Positions 51,520-64,000 of a stretch of 64,000 nt of DNA are shown piece by piece (within the stretch, counting starts at the first letter, position 1; the number at the start of each line of letters is the position of its first letter). The translations under genes were made by a program, and so were the position numbers. The DNA comes from Eonycteris spelaea (taxonomy: Eukaryota > Chordata > Mammalia > Chiroptera > Pteropodidae), in contig PUFA01000166.1 of the NCBI GenBank assembly GCA_003508835.1, positions 2,218,001 to 2,282,000 of the forward strand, written 5' to 3'. The notes beneath the pieces are model-generated. The model was not told the DNA's origin. It saw nothing but the letters and a program-made list of their open reading frames with translations, and did not search any database.

Positions 51520-53640
51520 CTGTTACATCTGCAGATATAATCCTCTTTTCATCCCTAATACTGTTAATTTTTGTCTTTCCTTTTAATTTTGCCAGAAGTT
51601 TGCTTAGTTGATTTTCTAAAAGCCAGCTTTCACTTTTGATCTTCGGTTTCTTTTATTTTTCTCTTTTGTTAATTCCAGTCCTTTTTCTTGTTTTTCTTCT
51701 CACTAGTTGGCTTTACTTTGTGACTCATTTTCTAATCACTGAAACGTAAAGTTTAAGTAATTTCCAATCTTTTTTCTTTTCTAATATGTGCATTAAAGTC
51801 ATAAAGTAAATATATCCAACTATAAGGCAGCTCCGAGTATAAAGTGATGCCCCAATTTCGCCAGTGAGAATATTTTAAAATAATTTTTATCATTCAAATA
51901 TATATTTATATTAGTACACTTAAATATTAAAAACACATGACCTGTAAAATACTGATTCGAAATATTGTTTATCTCACTTCATAGAATGATTTTCTTTAAG
52001 CTTCTCACAATATGAGAAATGTGTCTATATCAAAACTTTTTGAATCATAGTAAACTTTCCAGATTACATTAGCACTTTTTCTATATTATCAAATTGTATC
52101 CCAAGCTACAACTACCAATTTATACAAAACATTAGGGCTTTTTCCCCTACTTGTACTGTTGGAATATATTTCCATATCTACAGTGTAGCCACTGTATTAC
52201 TTTTTTTAAGTGATTTTTTTCAAACGCCCAATCTGTTCTAGATCTGTCTCATCATATGAGTTCTGCAAGCTTTCCAAACTCACATGTACTAGAGGCACTT
52301 CACTTTGGGTCAACATGCCTGCCTTGAACAGTGCTTTCATGCTCAAGGGAAAAAGAACATGAGACTGGCAATGAACATTCCTAGGAACACATACATAAAT
52401 ATTCATTCCTAGGGAATATCTTTTGAGAAAGATACCGTCTATTTGAAATCATAGTATTTTTCCAAGTGTCACTTTAGTGGTTTCCCACACAGGTTTTCAT
52501 ATGTAGGTTTTTCATTGTTATTTAGCCCTAGATGTTTCATTTTCCAATTACGATTTCTAATCAATATTAAGAAATTTTTTTTAAGTTTCAAAATGGAATG
52601 GTTAAGGGGCCTGTGGGCAAGTGCTGTCTTTCTAGTATTTATTTCTAAGCTTTACTATAGTAAAGAATTCATTACGATTACCTTTATGTTTAATATTTGG
52701 TCAGTTTAGGGTTTTTTTTTTTTACTGTTCCAGATATAAATAAAAAAATGTATTTTCTGCATTTGCTAAGTTATATCAAGCTAGACCAAATATTTAATGT
52801 TTTGTTTACAGTCTTTCTAGTATTATTTAAAGTCTACTTAATCAATTTGAGAAAAAAATGTATTAAATTTTTACAAGTATGTCTTCTTGTAAACTGCCTT
52901 TTTTTAATTTATATGCTTTTAGGTGAATATAGGTTTATAATTGTTATATCTTTCCAGTGAATACTTCCTTTTTTCATTAATAATTTAATTGCAGATAGAA
53001 CCCTAAATTGATTATTCTCTCAGCATTTAAAAGATTTTTTTTTTCTGGGATGTTACTGCTGCTGAGAAGTGGGCTGTCAATCTAACTCATTCCTCTGAGA
53101 TAATATGCCTGTCCTCTCTGCTTTAAAAATTTTTTATGGGAGGTAGGGTATTCTTCAGATTTGCTTTTATTTATCTTTGTTCAAGATTTTGTAAACTGCC
53201 TTGTTCTTAAATTCTGGAAAATTATCAGCCATTGCCTCTCATTCCCTCTTTTCATCCAGCATTTCTTAAGATATATACTGGATATCTTATTCTCTAATCC
53301 ATGCCTACTTTTTCATATTTTCCATCTCTTTATCTCTGTGCAACATTCTTCCAATCACCAATTCTCTCCAGTTTTGTCCATGGGTTTAAAATTTCAGTGG
53401 TTATATATTCTTATTTCCAGTAATTCCTTTTTGGCTTTTTAAAGAATGTTTTTTAATACTGCCATACTATTTTACAACATTTTAAATCCTTTTATCCCTA
53501 TGTTTATTTTATGTCGCTATATTATTATTTTACTATTTTCAGTTCACTGTGACTTATTTCTTTATAAATTTTTAAATTCTGGACAGAAAGCTCATGTCCC
53601 TTACCCATTCCCCAATGTGGGAATCCTATAAGCCCTGAGT
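51520..53640 (-). repeat. L1 LINE fragment(s), diverged
   Basis: T-rich plus-strand sequence reads as antisense L1: 'ttgtctttccttttaatttt', 'agtttgcttagttgattttc', 'taatatgtgcattaaagtca', 'attatcagccattgcctctc', 'ggttatatattcttatttcc'. It produces several hydrophobic chance frames (52515-53631, plus strand) which are artefacts of T-rich sequence. Confidence 0.65.
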
Positions 53641-54524
53641 TGTGTATATATCCTTACAAAGGTTATTATAGGTTTGCTACTACCAGAGTACAAGAAATTT
53701 TAGTTGTCCTAAATAACTTTTTACATTTCTTTCGCGTTTTATTATTATATCGGACCCCACAGCAACACACTAGATAAGTTAGCTGAGACATAAGAGTCAT
53801 GTACTGATCATGTCTAATCTCTTATCAGTAAAGAAGAAGAAAGAAAAGAAACTAAGCATTAATTAATTATATGCCAGGCTATAAACGAAGTTAAAACCCT
53901 CAAATTACAGAAAAAGCATTTAACAAATACAGGTCCAGCTAGGCAGGTAAATAAATATTAAATATGTGGGTTTGCAGAATTTCTGAAGTTATGTATTAAT
54001 GAAATACTAGAACTAAATAAAGATAGGGTTCTATCTTTTTCCTTTAAGAAACAATTTATCCAAGTTTTTAATATTAGAGTTACTTTAAGTTATACTCTAT
54101 AGAAACGGCCCTTTCAAGCAAAATAATCCTTTATGAAAGTTTTAGGTTTAGTAAGAGAACTCTGCTGATATAAAAGGATATATCATAGATCAGTACACAC
54201 AAAACCAGTTTTTACAATCTAATTAAGTTTTAAAAATCCCAACAAGCTTAACTGATCTAAATGAACTGTGAAACATAGAAGCCTTAGCAAATAAAGATAC
54301 GATTGACTCCTAAAAGAAACTTCTAACGATGTGTATTTTAAGACCAGTATTCTCTCTTAAAAGCCAATTTAGTCTTCATTGTTTTATTGCAGTTGTTTAT
54401 AAATTATCTGAGAATAAGGCTCTACTTCCTTATTTACCAACTGAACAATGTGATTACTTAACAATGCCTTATATTTATGAAATACCTCATAATTGCATAT
54501 TGTTATATATCATTTAATTTTCTA

Positions 54525-54700
54525 CTAATAAAACACTTAGGAGACAAACAAGACAGGTCACATTACAGGTACTTTACAGTTGAAGAAACAAGGCCCCCTA
54601 CATAAAAGTGATTTGTCCTAAGTCATAAGGGTAATAAATGACCAAATGGTCTTTTGACATCTAGAGTCCAGAGCTCTGCCATATACTAACCTGTCTTCCT
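54525..54700 (-). repeat. MIR SINE fragment
   Basis: MIR-type blocks: 'ggtactttacagttgaagaa', 'gatttgtcctaagtcataag', 'agagtccagagctctgccat'. Confidence 0.65.
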
Positions 54701-57700
54701 CCTTTTGATATTAAAAAAATGAGAAATAATTTTATTTGTAGATATTTACCTAAAGAAAACAATAACAAATGTATAAATGGTAATTCAAAGATTCTATAGT
54801 GCTACTTACGAAAGTATATGTAATACTGAGAGGTTCGTTAAGTGAATCATGGTATATCTGAAGGCTCAGCTAGACCACAATGCAGCCAATCAAAATGTTA
54901 CAGAAAAATATTAAATGACATGGCAAAATATTCCCAAAACACCATAAGGCACATTATAAAATTATACATGCAGTATCACCAAATTTCTTTTTAAAAACTA
55001 TGAAAGAGAAAAGATCAGAATGATTATATTCCAAAATATTGAGTCTCTAAGGAATTAGAATTAATCTATAAAATTCTAAAATAAAAATGTAGGGTTCTGT
55101 AATAAGAAAAACAAATTCCCTAAAATGAAAGAACAAAATTACGTTAAGTATATAAAGTGAAGTTGGACTTATAACTTCACCATAACATTTAATAAAATCT
55201 CAGCGGGTTAATCTTTTTTCAAAAAGAGAAAAATAAATCTCGTTTTGGAGGAAAAATATGACTAAGAAAGACATATAGGTTATGATGAAAACAGACTAAT
55301 ATATTTTACTTAAAACCCCTTCATAGGTAGAATGGCAAAATTAAAGTAATATAATAGAAAAATATGCAATAACCACATAACAAAAATTACCATGGAAAGT
55401 AAAAAATAAATATATAAAGGTATCGCTCAGATTCCACTCAATATATGGTTAAATGAGAAACTGTTTACCAACAAATACTATGTCGAAAAAAAAAAAAAAG
55501 CAAGCACAACTGTGCTGATTAAAACTAAAAACCAAAATAGCTTTAAGCTATTAGTGATTATTTATATATATATACTCATTAAACTAGCAAAATAATTATT
55601 AATTACACACACCAGTACTAAGAGACTGTTCTGGGAAACAAGTAGATAATTACTGCTGGTAACATCATAAATTAGCTCCATATTTCTACAAAGTAAGTTG
55701 TCAATATATAACAAAAACTACAAAGCTTTTCTGAACAGGAAATTCTGCTTCTAGAATCTATGGCAAAGAAATAACTACAAAAGAAGGTAACCTGTACCAA
55801 GATATTCTCAGCTACACTCCTTATAACAGATAATGACTAAAACAATGTTGACACCAAGTCACACAATGAACTGCATTTCTTTGTTATGACAAACTGTGTC
55901 AACATTTACATAAGCATAAGTGAAAAGGCAGAATATGTACCACCCATTATAACCAGGTGAAAACATAGGATTTCTTACAATAATATTTGGATATACAAAA
56001 CTGAAAACTTAATTCTACTCAGGATCTTATTTTTTTAAGTTCTTAATTTTAAAAATCAGATGAGAATTTAAAAACATATTTCACTAAACTGTTTATGTAT
56101 CAGTTTACTAACTTATATAACATACATAAGAATTCTGCCTTAAATTTTTTAGGATGAGGCTGTGTATAAATGTAATTAAAACCCAAGTTTTTAGCCAATT
56201 AAGTGATTATTGAAAAATATTTATATCATAATATTATTTAACCTCAATTGTACATTTCTAGTCCAAGATTTTATTAGTATATTTTTTCTAGAAACTGGCT
56301 TCCGTTAGCAGCAGAATAAACAAGTAAAAAGTCACATGAAAAGCCACACCTAGATACATGACCTCGGTTCCTTCCATCTCTGCTTCATTTTGAAAACTAA
56401 GTCTTTCTGTGTCTTCCTTTCTTTCCTCTCTAAAAACATGGTAATATATAATCACTTAAATCACTGTATATCAAAGATATATAATAAAAATCAACTCCTC
56501 TTCCCTCTGCTCTCATAATACCTAATTACTGAGGAAAAAATTTACTTCCTCCTCCTTACTCTTCCTAAATTTCTTAAAGTGGACTTACCCTATCTCTTTT
56601 CCATACTAACGTCCCAAGAAGAAATGAAACACAATCACAGGCGTGAAATACCCAACAATTAATGTTAAGAGATGCTGCCAGCATATATATCTCCCATTTC
56701 CAGAAAATTTCACATGAGTATGTATTCAAACACAGTGCTATCTTTTAGAGACAAAACATTCATACAAAACATTCTCTTCTTTGTCCTTTAAGCTCTAAAG
56801 ATGATCCTGAAACAGCCTCCATCTAACTCACAGTGGAAAAACAGCCTCATGCTTAACACCTTGAGCTCCATAAGTCAGCAGCACAACAGACTCTTCCCAC
56901 CTGTCAGGTGGTAAAACAGGTGTCAAGTCTAGTCCATAATGGGCCTACAATGAAGTTCAATAATTTATACCAGGCTGCCTAACTTTACTCTTAAGATATT
57001 CTTTTCACCATGACTGTAATATGTTTTCTCTCCACAGACTAAAAAATTACAAAAGAATTCCCCCAATTTACTGGGGGAATTGTGAAGCAGTTTAATAAAC
57101 AGAAGTATAATCTGAATTAATAAGGTAATTCTGACAATTAAATCAACACAATACTAGCATCTATAAAAAAAGTTCTTAATCTTCCCCCTCCCCTTCCTTC
57201 CATAGGCCGCTCTGGTGAAGCCTATGAACCTCTTCCTAGAAAAGTATTTTTTAAATGCACAAAATACATAAAATTAAAAACCAATTATACTGGAATAAAA
57301 TTATCAAAATATAAAAAGCAAAAATTTATGATATAGTAATATATGTGCTTCTTTATTAATCTTTAAATAACAATATCTACTAATGGATCTAATAATTAAA
57401 CTTCTAAGTAATGATAAATATATCATTTTAAGATATTTACAACAGTAATGGATTATGAAAATATCCTCAATTTCTACTGAAAATAGTCTCTGCTACTAAT
57501 TGCTACTGCTGCCCACATTTGTATGGGAGAAAATGTGTAAAGATGTATTTTTTTCCCTAAGGTCACAGACCCACAGACTTAAAACCTTAGACTTAGAACT
57601 ATGCTTATTATATTTTTGCTCAAGTGTCAGCACTGAATTTAAGAGCTATAATAATGTACTTTTACCTATATAATGCCATTCCCCAAGTGAAATAAAGAGG

Positions 57701-57784
57701 ACAAGAATTTTGAGCTCCATTTCTTAAATAAATAAGGCCAAAAACAAGGCCAAGGGTAATAGAGGATTTGTAGAAGGTTCACTA

Positions 57785-57960
57785 TTCAGCTACTTTACCT
57801 ATATTATTTAATCTTCATAACAGCCCTTCCTCTCTCTGCCCAAGGTAAGTATCATGATCCCTCATTCTAATAATGAAATTAAGATTCAGATAAGTGACCT
57901 GTCCAAAGTAATAGAGCTAGTTAACAAAGTCAGAAGTCCTTCTCATCCTAGTCCTGGGCT
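57785..57960 (-). repeat. MIR SINE fragment
   Basis: MIR-type blocks: 'attatttaatcttcataaca', 'taatgaaattaagattcaga', 'gacctgtccaaagtaataga', 'ctcatcctagtcctgggctc'. Confidence 0.7.
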
Positions 57961-58754
57961 CTTTTGGCTGTTCTATTGGGCCTTTTTTCCTGGTATCATT
58001 CTAGACAAGCTCATTCTAAACAATTCCTAGAGCTTTTCAAGAAGTTAGTTCTTTCTGCTGTTGTTTTCAGGTCAAAGACTACCTCTAAAGATGTTGTAAG
58101 TACACATTAATACTAGTATAATCACCTCTGTAAATGGATTTCCTATAAAGGTGATATGCAGTTCTAAATAAGAAATTAAGTACTTGCTTATGCTGGAACT
58201 GATTTTTGTTCAAGGATTATTTTAAAGGAAATGAAATATTCAACATTTTTGGGGAAACATACGTTACTAAAAATGCAAAGCAATTTCTCAAACTTAAAGC
58301 AGAACAACAAAACTAAAAAACAAGTTTTACATTGAATTTACACTTTATTCTAAAAGAATTTTATAAATTTAAAAGAAATACCGTCCTATATGGTTAATCT
58401 AAGGTGGGTAGAAAAACAAATAATATATTACCATTTGCAGTGTTTAATTTTAAGTACTAAAAGTTAAGAAAGCTAAATGCAGTCCAATGTCATTTTACAT
58501 TTATCAAAATGTAAGACATCTTGATAAATGGAAACATCAAAAATTCATGTTTAAAATAGAAAACAAAGATAGGTTCAATGCTGTTGCACTGAATATTAAC
58601 TCCAGTTTATACACATAAGAGGACTTGACAATGATGAACAACAGGGCACGATTATATTCCCACTAGAGTGTGACCTCAGTATCTTACACATCAAACCCAA
58701 GAGTATTTGGCATATGACTATAAATGTCTGAATATATAAGAGCTACCTTAAAGC

Positions 58755-59164
58755 AGAGGTTGGCAAACTTTTTCTGTAAAAGACCAGATAAGTAAACTTG
58801 TTAGGTTTTGTGGGCCTTACGGTCTTTATTGCAACTACTTTGTTGTAGTGTGAAAGTAGACATAGATCAGCGGTCCTCAACCTTTTTGGCAACAGAAACG
58901 TGCTCCTATGAGAATCTAATGTCTGATAATCTAAGGTGGAGCTGAGGCGGTGATGCTAGCACTGGGGAGTGGCTATAAATACAGAAAAAGCTTAGGTGGC
59001 TCACCTGCCGCTCACCTCCTGCTGTGCAGCCCAGTTCCTAACAGGCCACAGTGGGGGAGGTCGTGGATCTCTGTTATACATAACAGGTAAACAAATGAGC
59101 AAATATGTATTCAAATAAAACTTTACTTACAAAAACATAGGCTATAGTTTGTCAACCCCTGCCT
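58755..59164 (+). repeat. hAT-Charlie-type MITE, split by another MITE
   Basis: The left part runs 'gaggttggcaaactttttct' to about 58870 ('gtttgtgggcc'-like wording and 'attgcaactactttgttgta'). The right part resumes near 59085 with 'aggtaaacaaatgagc', then 'aaataaaactttacttaca', and ends 'tagtttgtcaacccctgcc'. Both ends of the element are present; the middle is interrupted. Confidence 0.85.
58871..59070 (+). repeat. hAT MITE nested inside another hAT MITE
   Basis: Starts 'gcggtcctcaacctttttgg', continues 'cctatgagaatctaatgtct' and 'gtggagctgaggcggtgatg', then 'cgctcacctcctgctgtgca' and 'cagttcctaacaggccacag'. Same family as the fragment at 33765-33860. Flanking target duplications are not clear. 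Confidence 0.85.
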
Positions 59165-59389
59165 TAAAGTATTTTAGCAGGAAATCAATGCTTTTAATTC
59201 TATAGTTTAAATAAATTTCATACCCATGAAAATATGAATTCATATATTCATGCTAGACTATGTATTACAGATCGATCTTGGATCCAATTTTGAATAGGGA
59301 TAAGAAAGAACCAAAGACATTTGGTATATGAATAAGGAAAATAATTTAATGGGAACAGAGTCAAAAGAAAGGGCAATTCCATTACCCTT

Positions 59390-59712
59390 GCCAGTGACTA
59401 GTTAGATATGCAATGTGCTCCAATCCTGGCCAATAAGACTAAAGTATCTGCTGGGGGGCTTCTGGAAAATAATATCCTTTGGATATTATTGTGTCTGGAT
59501 GGGATGCCAGTCCTGTTGCCACTGAACTGGAACCACAGAAAGTGAAACTAATGGGAAGACCACAGAGCAGAAAACAGGAGTTAAATTTTTGACGCCATCA
59601 CTGAGTTACTCTTGTGCCTCTGACTTTATTATGTAAGATAATAAGTTTCCTCATTTATTGAAGCCACTTTGAGAATTTTCTGTTATTGCAGCCAAAGCAT
59701 CTTAAACGACGT
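59390..59712 (+). repeat. LTR-like fragment (MaLR/ERVL type)
   Basis: 'gtgctccaatcctggccaat', 'tttattatgtaagataataa', 'tcatttattgaagccacttt' and 'gagaattttctgttattgca' have the order and ending of old mammalian MaLR-like LTRs. Non-coding. Weakest of the repeat calls. Confidence 0.5.
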
Positions 59713-59961
59713 AGGGGCTTGAAACTTAGAAATGCTCACTTCACAATTTCACCTGCAGCCAGTCTTATTAATTTCAACTTTTCATAAAACATTTAAGGTC
59801 CTGAAAACCTTGGAGGATTGCCTGCAAGTCAGAAATATATATATGTATCTGTATCATTACTGATACTAAATTTTCTACAACCCCAGAGAATAAAACAATG
59901 CAGTACCTCCTTTACTGATATTGTACCTAAAATATCCTTTCAGTAGGCAGTTTTTTCTCTG

Positions 59962-60168
59962 AATCATGGTTTGGCAAACTTTTTATGTAAAAAGCCAGAG
60001 AGTATATATTTTAGGTTTTGCAAAAAAATATGGACTCTGCCATTACAGCTCAAAAGCAAGATGATATGTAAACAAATGGGCACTTCTGCAGTCCAATAAA
60101 TTTTATTTACAAAAACAGGCAAGCAGGCTGGATTTGGCCTTGCAAACCAGTTTGCTGACCTCTTCTCT
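59962..60168 (+). repeat. hAT-Charlie-type MITE
   Basis: Near-complete copy: 'ggtttggcaaactttttatg', 'atggactctgccattacagc', 'gatatgtaaacaaatgggca', 'ccaataaattttatttacaa', 'gctggatttggccttgcaaa', ending 'agtttgctgacctct'. It explains an 80-codon minus-strand frame. Confidence 0.88.
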
Positions 60169-62959
60169 AAATGGTTAACAGTAAAGAGAATATCTTTCTC
60201 AAACAAATCAACTTTACTAGAACTTAAAAAATTTATTTAAAATGTATATAAATTTGGAAAACTAACAAGCATTTGAGCATTCTATTCACATGCATTATAT
60301 CACTTGAAGCAAATAGTTACATTTATATATAACTAACCTCTCTATAAAATGCAGTTCAGACTTCTCTTAAAATGTAATGGATATTATAGAAAATAATACA
60401 AAGGTTATTCATATGCAAATTTATAGTATCTATAAACCTAAGTATTTTAAATTAATGAATTTGCAAAGATTTACTATTCAAAAGGAAAAAACAAAAACAC
60501 AAACAAAAAACCTATGTATCTACTAACCTGAATGAACCCATCTCTTCCAGGAAGCTAAAACTAGAGTTCGAAATGGATTGAAGAAATAAAGAAGTGAATT
60601 ATATGGACCGTATTTTCTCTTCAAACAGTTCCCCGGTACAAAGATACACATCTCATATGAACACTGCACTACCCCAAATCATAAACCCTTTATCAAAGGA
60701 CACAATTTTTCACCATCATTTACATACCACGTTCTAAGAAGAAAAGAGGTAAACCTCACCTTCAATCATTAGTCAAGAAAATTTGCACATGTACATAAAC
60801 ACCCTTGAGATTACAGGAAACTCCATTGTGTTCATGCAAATGATGAAATTCTAAGAAATATGTAACACAGCAGTAAACAACCCTTTCAATGTTACAAAAT
60901 AACCTTATAGACTTTAAAATCACAAATAAGAGCTATAAAGTATATGTTTATCCTCTCATAAGTAATGGCATTTTCTATATGAGGAATTGCTGATAGTGAT
61001 TACATATGAAAAACAGGATTGGAAAAGAGGTTAGAGGGTTTGGGAAGTGAGGACAATTACTTTACCCTTTCCCTTTCCATCTTTCTGGGTTTTTAAACTT
61101 TCTCCTAAAATATATTATTTTTTAGTCTTTAAAAATGATTTCAAATATATGTTCAATATAAATTAATATTGAGAAATACACCAGAAACTAAAATGAATAA
61201 GAAAGGCAGAATTTTTCTGAAAGAGGCCAGAAACTGAGGAACTCTTTGGGGTCAGACTGGCCACCTCCATCTACCACAGTAAGAGGTGAGTGTATACTGG
61301 CTGCAAAAGCTAGGGAAGTTCCCAGAACAGCCTCTAACACCATGAGGCTTAAAATAACCTTGTAAGGGTGGAGTCTAGAGCAACTCAATCCAGTTCTACT
61401 GATCCAGTACCCCAAGAGTAGTATCAGGGTAGGTAGGAAATGCCCACTAGCTCTTGGTCTGGACGAGGTCCAAAGCCATCCAAGAAAGGTAACTTCCTTG
61501 CCTTCCCAGAATCACAGCGGTACCATAAAATTATATTAATTATAACCTGTCAAGTATGCCCACTAGCATAGCTCAGACTTCACAACCTTAACAGAACATA
61601 TTTTTTTAGGCTTTGGTCTTTAGGAAATATTGGTTTAACACTGCCATTTTTAAATGAAGTTAAAATGCAGTAAGTTAAAAATGTATAAAAAACAAGACTC
61701 CCCTCATCATTCAACATTTCAGACTCTATCACATGAGACTATGCACAGTAGGTTAAAAGACTAAGAACTGAAATTAAGATAAAATATGTTGACTTTCAAC
61801 AGCCTGAAAAAGATAAAATTGAATAATAAAATCCAATTCTGCTCTTAGGAAGGACGAAGCAATACACAAGAAACAACCCTTGTTTCCCCCTCCCTGAGAC
61901 TGAGTTAGCAACAACAGTCTGTTGTTTCTTACCACCACAAGAAAAATAATGAATTTACTTTTCAATTAAGTAATAATCATGTCCAAAACAAAGGACAGAC
62001 GCAATATACTTTTCACTCTGAAATTAATTACACTTATTACACAAATATTTCTGAGCCTCTCCTACCTGCTCTTCCATGTGTAAACAAAACAATGTACAAT
62101 CCACAAGGGCAAGAATTTAGTATTTCTAAATGTCATTATCAAACTGTCTCAATTAATTAAAACTGTAAAGAATTCCAGTACATATTTATTCCTTACTAAT
62201 ATATTAACTGTTTTTCAAATTCCATCCTATATGAAAGCGACTAACAAAATGCAATCTTTTTTACAGCATACTACAAACTTCAAAAGAAGTGTTCTACATT
62301 TTGTCATATTTGGGACAAATTATTATGTCTTTCTGGAAGATAAAGCACACTGGTGAAAGAAATCAAATTCTGAAAATTAAAAAAAAATTGCAAGTCTGAA
62401 TATTAGTCTCTCTTCTCAAATCTAATAATGCTGTTTTGGCAAATGGATTAAGGCATTATTTACCCAGTAAAATGAAGCATTGTTCATTTAGAATTCCGTT
62501 AGAAATATGAGTATTTAGTATTCTAAAAAAATGTATGCTCCGTAAACAAGTGATTGTAATGTCTATGTCCAAGTACTCGTTTATCAAATAAACCCTTTTA
62601 GCTTAGACTTTTACATTCACATCATGCCAGTCTTGGTGCCACAGAACTCATTAAAATGTCTTCTACAAAATCTCAACTGTACTTTAAATACATTTTTGAT
62701 ATAGTAAATATGACTTTACTTTTCCAATCTCCATGAGGGGGAAAAATACCAATATTGGGAATGGTTAAAGAATCATGGCATTCCTGAATATGGAGTGATG
62801 TGCTCTTTTTAAACTGAAATAATTTAGTGCCTCCCCCCTCCCCATGAGTGAGCCCGGGAATTAAGTTTAGAGGCCTTTAAAGGAAGGAGGGCTGTAATGT
62901 ACTCAAGTTGTCTAGTGGGGTCTAAGATACTAAATCGGGCTGCCTCCAGGGCCCAATAA

Positions 62960-64000
62960 AGTTATAAGGCTCCGAGGCTGCTTAAAGCAGCAGCAGCAGG
63001 TAGAGCGGGTGGGCCAGGAACCGCGGCCCTCGGCTCGCGGGTGCACAAGAGTGGCTCCGCGCCCCAAACCCGGCAATGCAACATTCCCTTTGCCACTAAG
63101 GGCAGACCGCACGCTCTCTAGTAATTCAACACCCTTACTTTCAAACAGAAGGCCAGAGAAGAAGTTCTAACAAATGCCTTCCCTACACTGCAAATTGTAA
63201 TTCTACCTATGTTTAATATCTGTTATTTCAAAATACCCCGAAGGGCCGCGCCAGGCCGCGCCCAGGCGGCGGGAACCTGACCGGCCCCCGGGGCGTGGGG
63301 GAGGGGTTCCGCGGCCGACGGCGAGGCGGACCCCGCGCCCACCCGGAGGAGACTCGCGCGGCAGCGTGTTCGGGCTGCAGCCCGGTCACGACTCGGGCTG
63401 GGCCTCGCGGCTCCCGCCGGCCCGGGCAGCGGCCTGGCTGGCCGGGTGGTCAGGGGCGGGCCGCGGCCCGCGGGGCGCGAACAGAGGCGCGAGAGGCCCG
63501 GCAGCGAGGCGGCGGGGCCCCCGCAACTTCTCGCCGCCACCTCGGCGTCTCCGGGCAGCACAGGGGGAAGGGAGGGCGCCAGCCGCTTACCCCAACGGCG
63601 AGCGGATCCTCCCGCCGGCGTGTGGCTGGGGCGCTGCGCTGCGGCGCGGCGTCGCGGCTGGGAGGGCGAGGCGGTGTGGGAGCCTGGGCCGCTGGAGAGG
63701 AGAGGCGCCGCTGCCACCGCAGACAGCCCGCAATATGGCCGCCCAGCCGCTCCTCGGGGGAAAGGCGGGGCTGCCCCGCGCCCCCCGCCTCCCCCTGCCG
63801 GCCGGCCGGCCTCGCGCCGCGGCCTGAGCGCCAGCGCCGCCGCCGCCTCCCGCGCCCCGCCCCGCCGGCTCCCCGCGCCCCCCTCCCCGCCCCTCCAGCT
63901 CCTCGCCGCCCGCCTCGCGGGGCGTCGCCGCGGGTTGTCGTCCCGGGAGGCGGCGCGCGAGGAGCCGGCTGCGGGCACCGGAGACCCCAGGGAAATGAGG
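62960..64000. promoter_or_regulatory. RDX: CpG island promoter of RDX
   Basis: Base composition changes abruptly. From about 63225 to the window end the sequence is dense in CG dinucleotides and GC boxes, whereas the preceding 50 kb are AT-rich. A smaller GC-rich shore occupies about 62960-63115. No TATA box stands out, as usual for housekeeping CpG-island promoters. An AATATGGCCGC motif at 63733-63743 resembles the YY1 site but has one mismatch in the core. Promoter direction follows from the minus-strand gene; a divergent transcript cannot be judged because the window ends inside the island. Confidence 0.85.
63591..63750 (-). other. RDX: RDX exon 1, non-coding 5' UTR (upstream limit approximate)
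   Basis: Exon 2 has a clear splice acceptor before its start codon, so a non-coding first exon must lie upstream. The best candidate donor is a GTAAGC on the minus strand at 63590-63585, inside the CpG island, which sets the exon's downstream end at 63591. The transcription start is not visible; I set the other limit arbitrarily about 160 bases upstream, where very GC-rich promoter-like sequence continues. No protein is claimed from this exon. Confidence 0.5.

Larger units (their letters stand above)
49517..63590 (-). other. RDX: RDX intron 1
   Basis: The largest intron (14 kb) separates the CpG-island exon from the start-codon exon. Repeats cover parts of it (L2 about 51170-51490, antisense L1 about 51520-53640, MIR, hAT elements, LTR-like). 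49.5-51.1, 54.7-57.7 and 60.2-62.9 kb are AT-rich with no clear feature; 55.5-56.0 kb may hold a diverged LINE 3' end. No alternative coding exon was recognised. Confidence 0.75.

Noticed and set aside
63737..63746. SRF CArG box overlapping the YY1-like motif
   Set aside because: The minus-strand CCATATTGCG does not fit CC(A/T)6GG.
63223..63978. 251-codon minus-strand and 153-codon plus-strand open frames
   Set aside because: Both lie in the CpG island, where GC-rich sequence lacks stop codons. The Ala/Arg/Pro/Gly-rich translations resemble no protein family.

Overview
The window is nuclear DNA from a placental mammal. It is AT-rich, has long introns with GT-AG boundaries, ends in a CpG island, and is littered with old mammalian repeats (L1, L2, MIR, hAT and Tigger DNA transposons, LTR fragments). 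I saw no Alu, rodent B1/B2, carnivore SINEC, equine ERE or camelid SINE copies. The species is therefore probably outside those groups, but I cannot name it.

One gene fills almost the whole window: radixin (RDX), on the minus strand. The CpG-island promoter and non-coding exon 1 lie at the right-hand end (about 63.2-64.0 kb). The start codon is in exon 2 (49454-49456). The stop codon that matches radixin is at 11045-11047. A long 3' UTR probably ends near a polyadenylation signal at 8541-8546. Thirteen coding exon segments were placed by protein match and splice sites. Together they encode the FERM domain (exons 2-9), a charged alpha-helical coiled coil (exons 9-12), and the proline-rich linker and C-terminal actin-binding domain (exons 13-14). 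Exons 2-12 have exactly the lengths needed for an intact reading frame.

The most notable observation is that the last two coding exons each carry a one-base indel in a homopolymer run. One C is missing in the proline tract of exon 13, and there is one extra A in exon 14. Read literally, radixin stops after about 504 residues and loses its actin-binding end. The two changes cancel in length (coding total 1752 nt), but a stop lies between them, so they do not rescue each other. Base-calling or assembly error is the likeliest cause; a real lesion is possible.

Layout from left to right: 1-8.5 kb, downstream intergenic DNA (MIR, L1 fragments); 8.5-11.0 kb, RDX 3' UTR with a miR-31-type site, a large CA/GT microsatellite and a 60-bp tandem duplication; 11.0-49.5 kb, coding exons and introns; 49.5-63.6 kb, first intron; 63.2-64.0 kb, CpG-island promoter. 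No second protein-coding gene, CRISPR array or novel system was found.
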